A stretch of 8,273 nt of DNA from Anaerolineae bacterium (GCA_030612185.1 JAUWOI010000177.1:1-8273); one strand, 5' to 3'; counted from the stretch's first letter, positions 1 to 6,035 are shown. The notes: a model not told the origin generated them from the sequence alone. Numbers and translations are program-made.

Positions 1-157
1 CAGTTGTACCAGCGCCAGACTTGGCGTGAGATTGCCGAACGCTCGAGTCCACCGACTGCCAGATAGACGTGCTGGTGCCTGCCTGTCGGCAGACAGGTAC
101 GAGTTGTATGGGTTGACGGAGGAGGAGATCGAGATCGTCGCGGGCGAGGGCGGGTGA
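1..157 (+). pseudogene. Decayed 3' end of a Type IIG / Eco57I-like DNA methylase
   Basis: Bases 98-157 encode YELYGLTEEEIEIVAGEGG and a TGA stop (155-157). This matches the C-terminal tail I know from Eco57I/TaqI-like fused restriction-methylase proteins, which end in a segment like 'TDRQIDALVYELYGLTEEEI'. The preceding part of that tail, TDCQIDVLV, is readable at 51-77 but in another frame. A 20-base palindromic insert at 78-97 separates the two, and 20 is not a multiple of three, so the frame is broken. Further upstream the frame of TDCQIDVLV meets a TGA at 27-29, and no family-like sequence is recognisable before about base 40. I read this as a remnant. Only the tail is in the window, so whether the rest of the gene was intact is unknown. 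The family call rests on remembered consensus, not a search. Confidence 0.55.
80..99. repeat. Small palindromic element inserted in the methylase tail
   Basis: CCTGTC (82-87) and GACAGG (92-97) form a perfect 6-bp stem with loop GGCA. It extends to 8 bp (80-87/92-99) with one G-T pair. Removing bases 78-97 joins GTG (75-77) to TAC (98-100) and restores the expected reading LVYELYGLTEEE, so the element looks like a discrete 20-base insertion. Confidence 0.6.
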
Positions 158-356
158 CGGGAATGGTTGGCCTGTGGCGGGCGGTTGCGCGATGGGGGTT
201 GAGGGGTATAATTGGGGCGGGCAAATCGGGCGTTTAGACTGGCCCCAAGTGCGAAAACCGGCCACTTCAGGTCTGTTTGGCACTATTTTGGCGACTGACA
301 GACACTGTTTCGTTAAGTTATGACGGATGCACTAACTCACCGGGAAACACCAGGCA
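158..356. other. Non-coding leader region with promoter
   Basis: No convincing gene lies here. It contains the promoter at 185-212 and then about 140 bases of presumed 5' leader. A weak inverted pair AAGTG (248-252) / CACTT (264-268) is present, but I assign no function to it. A reading frame opening at 320 overlaps the gene at 357 in another frame and has no family-like sequence. Confidence 0.5.
185..212 (+). promoter_or_regulatory. Sigma70-type promoter, TTGCGC-N16-TATAAT
   Basis: TTGCGC (185-190) is followed by a 16-base spacer and a consensus TATAAT (207-212). The same -35/-10 combination occurs at 823-851 and, as TTGGGC, at 3101-3128. Each copy precedes a gene unit, which supports a real promoter. 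It would drive the small gene at 357 and the mod stub at 569, leaving a leader of about 140 bases. Confidence 0.6.
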
Positions 357-551
357 ATGGACAAACTAGAACTGCCGTTCAAAGTCGAGAAGGACACCAA
401 GAACACCCGCCGCTACCAGGAAGAGGCCAGCGATGGCCCGCCGATCATTGGCACGCTGTACGTTCAACAGTGGGCGCTGCGCAAACTGACCGGCGGCGAC
501 CTTCCTGAGCGCGTGCGGGTGACGGTGACGGTTGATAAACGTGATGCGTGA
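357..551 (+). CDS. Small hypothetical protein upstream of mod stub
   Basis: This 64-residue protein begins MDKLELPFKVEKDTKN. It is soluble, charged, and without a signal peptide or membrane segment. I do not know a function. The pattern 'KNTxRYQEE...PPxxGTLYVQxWAL...' is one I associate with short conserved hypothetical proteins, several of them near restriction-modification genes, but I cannot name a Pfam family. The ribosome-binding site is weak (AGG at 351-353), so the start is uncertain. The gene lies 17 bases before the mod stub, implying co-transcription. Its last codons (KRDA and the TGA) are supplied by a heptamer repeat at 537-557, so the ancestral protein may have ended slightly differently. 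Confidence 0.6.
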   Translation: MDKLELPFKVEKDTKNTRRYQEEASDGPPIIGTLYVQQWALRKLTGGDLPERVRVTVTVDKRDA

Positions 552-557
552 AACGTG
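537..557 (+). repeat. Tandem heptamer repeat (three units)
   Basis: Three contiguous heptamers, AAACGTG, ATGCGTG and AAACGTG, span the end of the small gene and the gap to the mod stub. The same heptamers occur as their reverse complement at 7126-7154. Such short tandem heptamers are typical of intergenic spacers in some GC-rich bacteria. The unit supplies the stop codon of the upstream gene. Confidence 0.6.
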
Positions 558-562
558 AGGAG
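557..562 (+). promoter_or_regulatory. Shine-Dalgarno GAGGAG of mod stub 1
   Basis: GAGGAG lies 6 bases before the ATG at 569. It therefore favours 569 over the upstream GTG at 548 as the start of the mod stub. An equivalent GAGGAG (2839-2844) precedes the second copy. Confidence 0.65.
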
Positions 563-568
563 ACCCCA

Positions 569-748
569 ATGGTAGAACTAACCTGGGCAGGCAAATACAC
601 CCCCGACGGCAGGCGCACCGCCCCCCTGCGGGTCCAACTCCCCTTCCAAACCGTCGAAACGGTGAACGAAAGCGCCCAACAGCGCCAGATGGCGCTTGAC
701 CTGTTCAGCGCGGGGAGCCCGTCCGAATGGCGCAACCGTTTGATTTAG
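569..748 (+). pseudogene. 5' stub of a Type III mod-type DNA methyltransferase, copy 1
   Basis: Fifty-nine residues starting MVELTWAGKYTPDGRR match the N-terminus of a family of site-specific (adenine) methyltransferases that continue '...EWRNRLIWGDKKYVLPSLLPEFAGKVN-LIYIDPPF'. Here the frame reads EWRNRLI, then TAG (746-748), then GDE (749-757). The stop replaces the expected Trp codon TGG, a single-base change. After GDE the similarity is lost, so no DPPF motif, target-recognition domain or SAM-binding motif remains and the product cannot methylate DNA. It is probably transcribed with the gene at 357. A second copy of the same 5' end is at 2855. The family call is from remembered sequence and is firm for the fragment's identity. 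Whether the stub is translated to any purpose is unknown. Confidence 0.7.
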
Positions 749-769
749 GGCGACGAGCCCGTAGCTCCG

Positions 770-809
770 CACTTTTCGCTTGGTGGCGCCGTTCGCAGGG
801 GGAAAAGTG
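770..809. repeat. 8-bp inverted repeat with long loop
   Basis: CACTTTTC (770-777) and GAAAAGTG (802-809) are exact reverse complements separated by 24 bases. It lies just after the broken mod stub and just before the cassette promoter. There is no T-run after it, so it is not a convincing intrinsic terminator. It could be the end of an insertion or a protein-binding site. Confidence 0.35.
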
Positions 810-822
810 GGACTGTGTTCGT

Positions 823-851
823 TTGCGCGCGTACTGCTATTGAGATATAAT
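823..851 (+). promoter_or_regulatory. Sigma70-type promoter of ATPase/DUF3226 cassette, TTGCGC-N17-TATAAT
   Basis: TTGCGC (823-828), a 17-base spacer and TATAAT (846-851) form a near-consensus promoter about 120 bases before the ATPase start. Its hexamers are identical to those of the promoter at 185-212. A further TATAAT at 937-942 could be an alternative -10, but no -35 is visible at the proper distance. Confidence 0.6.
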
Positions 852-966
852 TCAGGGGCAAGTTTTGCACAGCAGGCAAAGCCGTTGTGATGGATGTGTG
901 AAATCTGTTCCCATAAAGTTTTGGAGGTTCGTGGTTTATAATGAGTGTATACCAGAGTCTTAAACC

Positions 967-972
967 AGGAGG
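967..972 (+). promoter_or_regulatory. Strong Shine-Dalgarno AGGAGG of ATPase gene
   Basis: A perfect AGGAGG lies 6 bases before ATG 979. It fixes the start so that the SEC-C motif is included in the protein, and argues against a downstream start at Met39, which lies just before the ATPase domain. Confidence 0.8.
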
Positions 973-978
973 ATCAAA

Positions 979-2181
979 ATGGAACCAGGACTCGACCATG
1001 CCCCTGATTCAAGAAAAATTCGTCGGAATGAACCCTATCCTTGTAGCAGCGGACTCAAACATAAGAATTGTTGTGGTAAGGCGACACGTGATATGAACAA
1101 GCCCGTACTTCGATCAATACACGTTCAAAACTTCAGGTGCTTTAGGCGACTTGATATCGACTCGTTGGCTAGAGTCAATCTTATTGCAGGCAAAAACAGT
1201 GTAGGCAAAACCGCTGCTCTAGAAGCGATTTTCCTACTGATTGGCGCAGAAAACCTTGAACTCATTCTCAGGATTAGCCAGTTCCGCGGCATTGGAGAAC
1301 TAAAAGGCGAGATTGGATCTGTCTTGGAATTGCTATGGTCGCCTCTCTTTTACCAACTACAAGTTGATAGAAAGATCAAAGTCAGCGCTGGTCTAAACAG
1401 GGGAGGAGAGCAAAAGGTAGAATTAGCCCTGGTCTCGGCGGATTCTAAAACATTGACACTCAGCAATGACAGCGAACAAAGCGCTTTGAGATCCGGTCTT
1501 TCAGCGAGCCAGATACTGGAACAAAAATTCACGGATTCACGTAACAACCTGACCAAATTTGAAATGAAGTTCATTGATGGTCAATTGAAAGTACGACCTG
1601 TATCTTCCAAGCCACCATTTCCGGGCTATTTCCTCTCCGCGCGCAGGTCTCCCTCGCAGGGAGAAGTTGCTAATCTATTTGGGCGGTTAGTCAAGTCGAA
1701 ACGGGTCCAAGATCTTGATCTTGTAAATATTCTCAAGTTCGTAGAACCTAGACTACTCAAATTGGATACAATTTCTAGCGCAGGTTCATCAATGATCTAC
1801 GGCGACATAGGGTTAGATCAAATGCTCCCCATTTCGTTAATGGGAGATGGAATGGAACGTGTAATTGGGATTGTGCTTAGAATAGCCAATGCGTCAGGGG
1901 GAATTGTTCTCATTGATGAGGTGGAAAATGGACTCCATCACTCCATTCTCTCAAGTTTCTGGCAGGTTATAGACAGAGCGGCCAGGGACTTTGACACTCA
2001 AGTCATTGCGACGACTCACAGCTATGAATGTATCAGAAAAGCTCATCAAGCATTTAGTCAGAGTGACAACTATGATTTTCTACTACATCGGCTGGACCGA
2101 ATTGATAATCGAGTCGAGTCTGTAACGTATGACCAGGAGGCTTTAGAAGCGGCAATCAAAGCTGAATTCGAGGTGCGATGA
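979..2181 (+). CDS. SEC-C motif fused to OLD/AAA_15-like ATPase
   Basis: The protein has 400 residues. Residues 15-34 form a SEC-C zinc motif (RNEPYPCSSGLKHKNCCGK), whose usual form is 'NDPCPCGSGKKYKKCCG'. Cys22, Cys31 and Cys32 are present, but the first Cys is Tyr20. An SMC/RecF-like ATPase of the AAA_15/AAA_21 type follows: 'IHVQNFRCFRRLDI' at 47-60, Walker A GKNSVGKT at 71-78, a signature-like 'LMGDGMERVIG' near 289-299, Walker B IVLIDEVENG with D313/E314, and the switch 'TTHS' at 345-348. This domain organisation is that of OLD-family and PARIS AriA-type ATPases, which sense phage products and control a TOPRIM effector. The next gene overlaps its stop and encodes a TOPRIM-like protein, so the two almost certainly act together. 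It has its own promoter and a strong ribosome-binding site. GC is much lower than in neighbouring genes, a sign of transfer. The ATPase family is secure; the defence role is inferred. Confidence 0.85.
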   Translation: MEPGLDHAPDSRKIRRNEPYPCSSGLKHKNCCGKATRDMNKPVLRSIHVQNFRCFRRLDIDSLARVNLIAGKNSVGKTAALEAIFLLIGAENLELILRISQFRGIGELKGEIGSVLELLWSPLFYQLQVDRKIKVSAGLNRGGEQKVELALVSADSKTLTLSNDSEQSALRSGLSASQILEQKFTDSRNNLTKFEMKFIDGQLKVRPVSSKPPFPGYFLSARRSPSQGEVANLFGRLVKSKRVQDLDLVNILKFVEPRLLKLDTISSAGSSMIYGDIGLDQMLPISLMGDGMERVIGIVLRIANASGGIVLIDEVENGLHHSILSSFWQVIDRAARDFDTQVIATTHSYECIRKAHQAFSQSDNYDFLLHRLDRIDNRVESVTYDQEALEAAIKAEFEVR

Positions 2182-2795
2182 TGCCAGAGCCAAAGGAGAT
2201 CCTGCACCCCAAACAACTACTTGTAGAAGGACGAGACGCAGAAGCATTTTTCTATCCTTTTCTCAAAGATATGAAAATATCTGGCATCCAGATTCAGAAT
2301 TACGGTGGCATTAGCGAACTACCATCATTCTTGAAACAGTTTGTTATCAGTCCTCAGTACAAAGGTCTGCCTGTCACCTCGATTGGGATCATTCGTGACG
2401 CAGAGCAAAATCCCCAAGATGCATTCAAAAGTGTCTGTGGCGCGTTGGAAAAGGTGAGATTACGCGCGCCCTCCACGCCGCTAGTCCCCACAAAAAAGAG
2501 TCCGCAAGTCTGCGTCTACATTTTGCCAGACGAAAAGAGCAATGGGATGATAGAAACCTTGCTTCTGCGCGCTGTGAGTGGTGATCCAGCATTTGGGTGT
2601 GTAGACGAATATTTGGAATGTGTGGTACAAGCGACTGGTGTTAAGCCCAAACCAAGAGATAAAGCCAGGTTCCTGACTTTTTTGGCCTCTAAACCGGACA
2701 TAAAACCGCTCACAGGTTTCGCGGCGCGAGCCGGATACTTGAATTTTCCTAGTTCCGCGTATGACCATCTGAAAGAGTTCATCTTGTCTTTGTAA
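2178..2795 (+). CDS. DUF3226 (TOPRIM-like) protein, probable effector of the ATPase
   Basis: The protein has 205 residues and resembles DUF3226. 'LLVEGRDAEAFF' (14-25) carries the first acidic residue E17, 'IGIIRDAEQNPQDAF' (69-83) carries D74 and E76, and 'YILPDEKSNGMIETLLL' (114-130) matches the DUF3226 hallmark 'xxMPDNxSxGMLExFLL'. The Glu followed by an Asp-X-acid pair is the TOPRIM arrangement of OLD-type nucleases, although DxE replaces the usual DxD. The reading frame overlaps the ATPase stop (ATGA). AGGTG at 2171-2175 is better spaced for the adjacent ATG at 2181, so the first Met may be absent. Tight overlap implies translational coupling and a stoichiometric pair, as in ATPase-TOPRIM defence systems. 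No membrane segment or signal is seen. The domain call is from remembered consensus. Nuclease activity and target are not shown by the sequence. Confidence 0.75.
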   Translation: MMPEPKEILHPKQLLVEGRDAEAFFYPFLKDMKISGIQIQNYGGISELPSFLKQFVISPQYKGLPVTSIGIIRDAEQNPQDAFKSVCGALEKVRLRAPSTPLVPTKKSPQVCVYILPDEKSNGMIETLLLRAVSGDPAFGCVDEYLECVVQATGVKPKPRDKARFLTFLASKPDIKPLTGFAARAGYLNFPSSAYDHLKEFILSL

Positions 2796-2838
2796 TCGAA
2801 CCTCCGTGCTGCCCCATCACCTACCTTCCACATTCAGT

Positions 2839-2854
2839 GAGGAGTCCCCCCCCA
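2839..2854 (+). promoter_or_regulatory. Ribosome-binding site with C8 tract, mod stub 2
   Basis: GAGGAG (2839-2844) is followed by a run of eight C (2846-2853) before ATG 2855. The other copy has only four C in the same place, giving 6 rather than 10 bases between Shine-Dalgarno and start. A homopolymer here is prone to slippage, which would alter the spacing. Confidence 0.5.
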
Positions 2855-3022
2855 ATGGCAGAACTAACCTGGGAAGGCAAATACACCCCCGACGGCAAGC
2901 GCGCGGCCCCGCTGCGCGTCCAACTCCCCTTCCAAACCGTTGAGATGGTGAACGAAAGTGCCCAGGAGCGCCAGATGGCCCAGGCGGGAGGGCGGGCCGA
3001 CCACCTTTCGCCGCGAGACTAG
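2855..3022 (+). pseudogene. 5' stub of the same mod-type methyltransferase, copy 2
   Basis: The stub begins MAELTWEGKYTPDGKRA and follows copy 1 through 'NESAQERQMA' (residue 42). Over these 125 bases (2855-2979) I count 13 differences from 569-693, about 90% identity. Most are third-position or conservative changes, so both copies were once under protein-level selection. After base 2979 the similarity ends abruptly. The frame runs 13 more residues of unrelated, GC-rich sequence to TAG at 3020-3022. It lacks every catalytic motif. Together with copy 1 it brackets the ATPase/DUF3226 cassette in direct orientation. Confidence 0.7.
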
Positions 3023-3377
3023 CCTGCGGCCCCGCCTATGTGAACAGCGCCTACCGGCACCGGGCCGTGGTGGGGGAAGCGGGGCGGCGGCGGTGGTCGT
3101 TTGGGCGAGGGCCGTTGTTGGGTATAATTGGGGGGGGGCACCATCCACGGCAGTACCGACGGGTTGGAGGCAACGTTGACCATCGCGTAGGCTTCTCGGT
3201 TCATAGGGGCGACTCTGGCAAAGGGCGGACATCTTTGTATTTCAAATCTTATCGCAAACTTTCAGGTGGGCATTGAAAGCACAGAAAAGGCCACCTAACC
3301 CGTAGCGGCACCCGACCGCGCTTGCGCACGTTATCAGCGAGGGTTGGCTCAGTTTTTCAGAAGGGTTGTATCATCCC
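3023..3377. other. Non-coding leader of the res-nuclease-mod unit
   Basis: No credible gene is visible. Frames at 3040-3276 and on the minus strand give low-complexity Arg/Gly/Pro-rich products with no family-like pattern. The region carries the promoter at 3101-3128, a G9 tract directly behind it, and about 240 bases of presumed 5' leader. Confidence 0.5.
3101..3138 (+). promoter_or_regulatory. Sigma70-type promoter TTGGGC-N16-TATAAT with G9 at the start site
   Basis: TTGGGC (3101-3106), a 16-base spacer and TATAAT (3123-3128) repeat the design at 185-212, including the context GGTATAATTGGGG. A run of nine G (3130-3138) covers the expected transcription start. The copy at 185-212 has only four G there. 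It probably drives res and the genes behind it. Confidence 0.55.
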
Positions 3378-6002
3378 ATGCCCCACCTCCACCAACTAAT
3401 CCAACAAAACGTAACCGCCTGGCGAGAGGACGGCTACCCGACCGAGGACTACGCCGCCATCGCCGAAATCCTCGACTATGCCACTCTGCCGGAGGGCGGC
3501 GGCTTGCGCTTCTTGCGCCAGGCACAAGTGCGCGCTCTGGAGACGTATTGGTACTTGCGTCTGGTGGAAGAAACGCCCCACATCTTCGATCTCTACCAGC
3601 GGTACTATCCCAGGCCGTTGGACTTGCTGGCGGCGTTGGGGCTCGACCGGGATGAGATCAAGAACTTTGTACTGAACGAGGGGTTGGATGAACTCTGGGA
3701 GCGCATCCGCACGGATGGGGAATTCGTCAAGGCCCACAAACTGGAAAGCGTCCACGAGACGCTGACGCTCGATTACCCCAGTTACATCCTGGCGCTGGCG
3801 ATGGGCGCGGGCAAGACGATCCTCATCGGCGCCATCGTGGCGAGCGAGTTCGCTATGGCGCTGGAATATCCCGACGCCCCCTTCATCCAGAACGCCCTTG
3901 TCTTCGCGCCCGGCCTGACCATCCTGGAGAGTCTGCGCGAACTGGCCGAGGTGGACTACGGGAAGATCCTCCCGCCGCGCCTCCACCGGCCCTTCGAGGC
4001 CACCTACAAGATCATCTTCACCCGCGAGGGCGAAAAAGACCTGCCCGTCATTCGTGGCAGCCGCTACAACCTGATCGTTACCAACACCGAGAAAATCCGC
4101 ATCCAGAAGCGCACCTACCGCCACCACACCTGGACGCAGATGTACTTTGAACACAGGATGGAGCAGGCGACGGAGGAGGCAAACCTGCGCCTGCGGGCCA
4201 TCGCCTCGCTGCCCAACCTGGGTGTCTTTTCCGACGAGGCGCATCACACCTACGGCCGAGAGATCGGCACGCGGCTAAAACGGGTGCGGCAGACGGTCAA
4301 CTACCTGCACGAGAAGACCGACCTCTTATGCGTCGTCAACACGACCGGCACGCCCTACTACGAACGCCAACCCCTGCGCGACGTGGTGATCTGGTACGGT
4401 CTCTCCCAGGGCATCCGCGACGACATCCTCAAGGCGGTGGACGGCAGCATCTACGCCTACGACTTCGACCAGCAGCACGCCGACCAGTTCGTGGCCGAGG
4501 TGGTGCGCAACTTTTTCCAGGACTATGGGGACGTGACGTTGCCCAACGGCGCTCCGGCCCGCCTGGCGATGTATTTTCCACAGACCAAGGACTTGCAGGA
4601 ATTGCGCCCGGTGGTAGAGCAGGCGTTGATGGAGTTGGGCTACCCCACCGACGTGGTCCTGCGCAACACGTCCAAATCCACCCAGGCTGAGATTGATGCC
4701 TTCAACCGGCTCAACGATCCCCGCTCGCCCCACCGGGTGATTCTGCTGGTCAACAAGGGCACCGAGGGGTGGGATTGCCCCAGTCTCTTCGCCTGCGCTC
4801 TGGCCCGCAAACTGAAGCGCAGCCAGAACTTTGTGCTCCAGGCCAGCACCCGTTGTCTCAGGCAGGTGGTCGGCAACCCGCACAAGGCGCGCATCTATCT
4901 CTCGATGGACAATCGGGGTGCTCTGGACCGGCAGTTGCAGGAGACCTACGGGGAGACCATCGCCGACCTGAACCGGGCCAGCCAGAAAACACGCACCGCC
5001 CGGCTGGTGGTGCGCAAATTGGACGTGCCGCCGCTGGTGGTCAAAAAGATCGTCAAGCGGGTTGTGCCTGTCGCCCAGACCTCCGAGGTCTCGGAAGACC
5101 TCGGAGGTCTACGCCTCGAAAAGCCCGGCATCGAGGCAGAACGAGTGCTGGTGAGGAAGGTCTATAGCCCACAGGAACAGCCGGACAAAGCATCGGCGTT
5201 GAAGCAAGTGGCCGAGGAACGGGCCACATACGCGGTGGTCGGCCCCGACCTTTACAGCGCAGCGACGGAACTGGCGGCCGTCTACCGGCTGGACGTCTGG
5301 ACGGTGTACGCCGAACTGAAGCGGCTTTACGGCGCGGGGGAGACGGTGCCAGAGCCCCACCTGCCCGCGCTGGCCGTCCAGATCGAGGCGCAGACCTGCC
5401 GCTACCGGGTCGAGGAAGAGGAAGTCGAGGTGGCCCTGGCGCTGATCAAACCGGACGGGTTCAAGCCCGAGCAGGAAGACGACGGGAGCGTGGTCTACAC
5501 CGCCGAGATCACCTACCAGAAGGGGAAAGAGCACCTGTTGCTGAGTTGGAAAGAGATGGTCGAACACAACGACGGCGATTTTGGCTTCCACTACGATCCC
5601 TACAACTTTGACTCGAACCCGGAAAAGAGTTTCTTCACCCAACTATTGGACGCGGTGAACCTGGAGCCGGAGCAGGTGGAGGACATCTACTTCACCGGCG
5701 GTCTCCACGACCCGCGCAAGACCGACTTCTACGTGGAATACAAGGGCGTGGACGGCAAGTGGCATAACTACAGCCCCGACTTTGTCATCCGGCGGAAGGA
5801 TGGGCGCTGCTGCATTGTGGAGATCAAGGCAGAGCGGGAGCGGGATGACGGGGTGGATGGCGAGAACGGTCGCAAGGCCATCGCCGTGCAGAAGTGGGTG
5901 GGGCTGAACCCCGACCGGCTCAAGTACGAGATGATCTTCACCGCCTCCGATAATGTGGCGTTCAACCAGCTCGAACCGGCCAAGCAGTTTATCGAATCGT
6001 AG
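3378..6002 (+). CDS. res: Type III restriction endonuclease subunit Res (helicase-nuclease)
   Basis: The 874-residue protein begins MPHLHQLIQQNVTAWRE. Superfamily 2 helicase motifs are present: Walker A AMGAGKT (141-147), DEAHH (286-290), TTGTPY (322-327), GTEGWDCP (461-468), and motif VI QASTRCLRQ (488-496). A C-terminal PD-(D/E)XK nuclease shows 'SPDFVI' (D801) and 'VEIKAE' (E815, K817). Both halves and all catalytic residues are intact, and the length fits Res. With Mod it would use ATP to move along DNA from unmethylated sites and cut. The start at 3378 gives the usual N-terminus; a TTG at 3366 would add four residues, and AAGGG (3361-3365) is poorly placed for either. Residues 567-577 are encoded by a palindromic repeat (5077-5110) lying in a linker between helicase and nuclease, so activity is probably kept. 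It is the first gene of a res-nuclease-mod unit. Confidence 0.92.
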   Translation: MPHLHQLIQQNVTAWREDGYPTEDYAAIAEILDYATLPEGGGLRFLRQAQVRALETYWYLRLVEETPHIFDLYQRYYPRPLDLLAALGLDRDEIKNFVLNEGLDELWERIRTDGEFVKAHKLESVHETLTLDYPSYILALAMGAGKTILIGAIVASEFAMALEYPDAPFIQNALVFAPGLTILESLRELAEVDYGKILPPRLHRPFEATYKIIFTREGEKDLPVIRGSRYNLIVTNTEKIRIQKRTYRHHTWTQMYFEHRMEQATEEANLRLRAIASLPNLGVFSDEAHHTYGREIGTRLKRVRQTVNYLHEKTDLLCVVNTTGTPYYERQPLRDVVIWYGLSQGIRDDILKAVDGSIYAYDFDQQHADQFVAEVVRNFFQDYGDVTLPNGAPARLAMYFPQTKDLQELRPVVEQALMELGYPTDVVLRNTSKSTQAEIDAFNRLNDPRSPHRVILLVNKGTEGWDCPSLFACALARKLKRSQNFVLQASTRCLRQVVGNPHKARIYLSMDNRGALDRQLQETYGETIADLNRASQKTRTARLVVRKLDVPPLVVKKIVKRVVPVAQTSEVSEDLGGLRLEKPGIEAERVLVRKVYSPQEQPDKASALKQVAEERATYAVVGPDLYSAATELAAVYRLDVWTVYAELKRLYGAGETVPEPHLPALAVQIEAQTCRYRVEEEEVEVALALIKPDGFKPEQEDDGSVVYTAEITYQKGKEHLLLSWKEMVEHNDGDFGFHYDPYNFDSNPEKSFFTQLLDAVNLEPEQVEDIYFTGGLHDPRKTDFYVEYKGVDGKWHNYSPDFVIRRKDGRCCIVEIKAERERDDGVDGENGRKAIAVQKWVGLNPDRLKYEMIFTASDNVAFNQLEPAKQFIES
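5077..5110. repeat. 13-bp perfect inverted repeat inside res
   Basis: AGACCTCCGAGGT (5077-5089) and ACCTCGGAGGTCT (5098-5110) are exact reverse complements around an 8-base loop. The element is read in frame as part of 'QTSEVSEDLGGLR', an acidic and serine-rich patch in a linker. It resembles a small mobile palindrome that has been tolerated because it keeps the frame. Confidence 0.75.
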
Positions 6003-6022
6003 AGAACAGAGATCATCTGTGT

Positions 6023-6030
6023 GGGAGGAA
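6023..6030 (+). promoter_or_regulatory. Shine-Dalgarno GGGAGGAA deciding the nuclease start
   Basis: GGGAGGAA lies 5 bases before ATG 6036. It overlaps the alternative GTG at 6021, which would have no ribosome-binding site, so the ATG is preferred. Confidence 0.75.
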
Positions 6031-6035
6031 GCGCT

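Larger units (their letters stand above)
749..978. other. Intergenic region before the ATPase cassette
   Basis: No gene is seen. After three residual mod codons (749-757) the region has an inverted repeat (770-809), a promoter (823-851), a second TATAAT (937-942) lacking a good -35, and the ribosome-binding site of the ATPase gene. Base composition changes from GC-rich to AT-richer within it, around 830-870, which marks the left edge of the cassette. Confidence 0.5.

Noticed and set aside
320..508. Reading frame overlapping the small gene at 357
   Set aside because: It is in another frame over the conserved-looking small protein and its product (Arg/Gly/Pro/His-rich) looks like a frame shadow.
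770..809. Intrinsic terminator after the first mod stub
   Set aside because: The 8-bp stem has a 24-base loop and is not followed by a T-run, so I list it only as an inverted repeat.
937..942. Second promoter for the ATPase gene
   Set aside because: There is a perfect TATAAT, but no acceptable -35 hexamer 15-19 bases upstream.
979..2795. Identification of the pair as a canonical PARIS or Gabija system
   Set aside because: The second protein resembles DUF3226, not DUF4435 (AriB) or a UvrD-like helicase (GajB), so the named systems do not fit.
3040..3276. Reading frames in the leader of res
   Set aside because: The products are Arg/Gly-rich without recognisable pattern and run over the promoter at 3101-3128.
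3294..3336. Integron attC-like site (ACCTAAC ... CGTTAT)
   Set aside because: ACCTAAC fits the RYYYAAC core, but the matching GTTRRRY core is imperfect, I find no paired inner arms, and no integrase is in the window.
3396..4247. Long minus-strand reading frame (283 codons) opposite res
   Set aside because: It lies wholly within the coding part of res, which has clear helicase motifs. The minus-strand product shows no family-like pattern and is explained by high GC.
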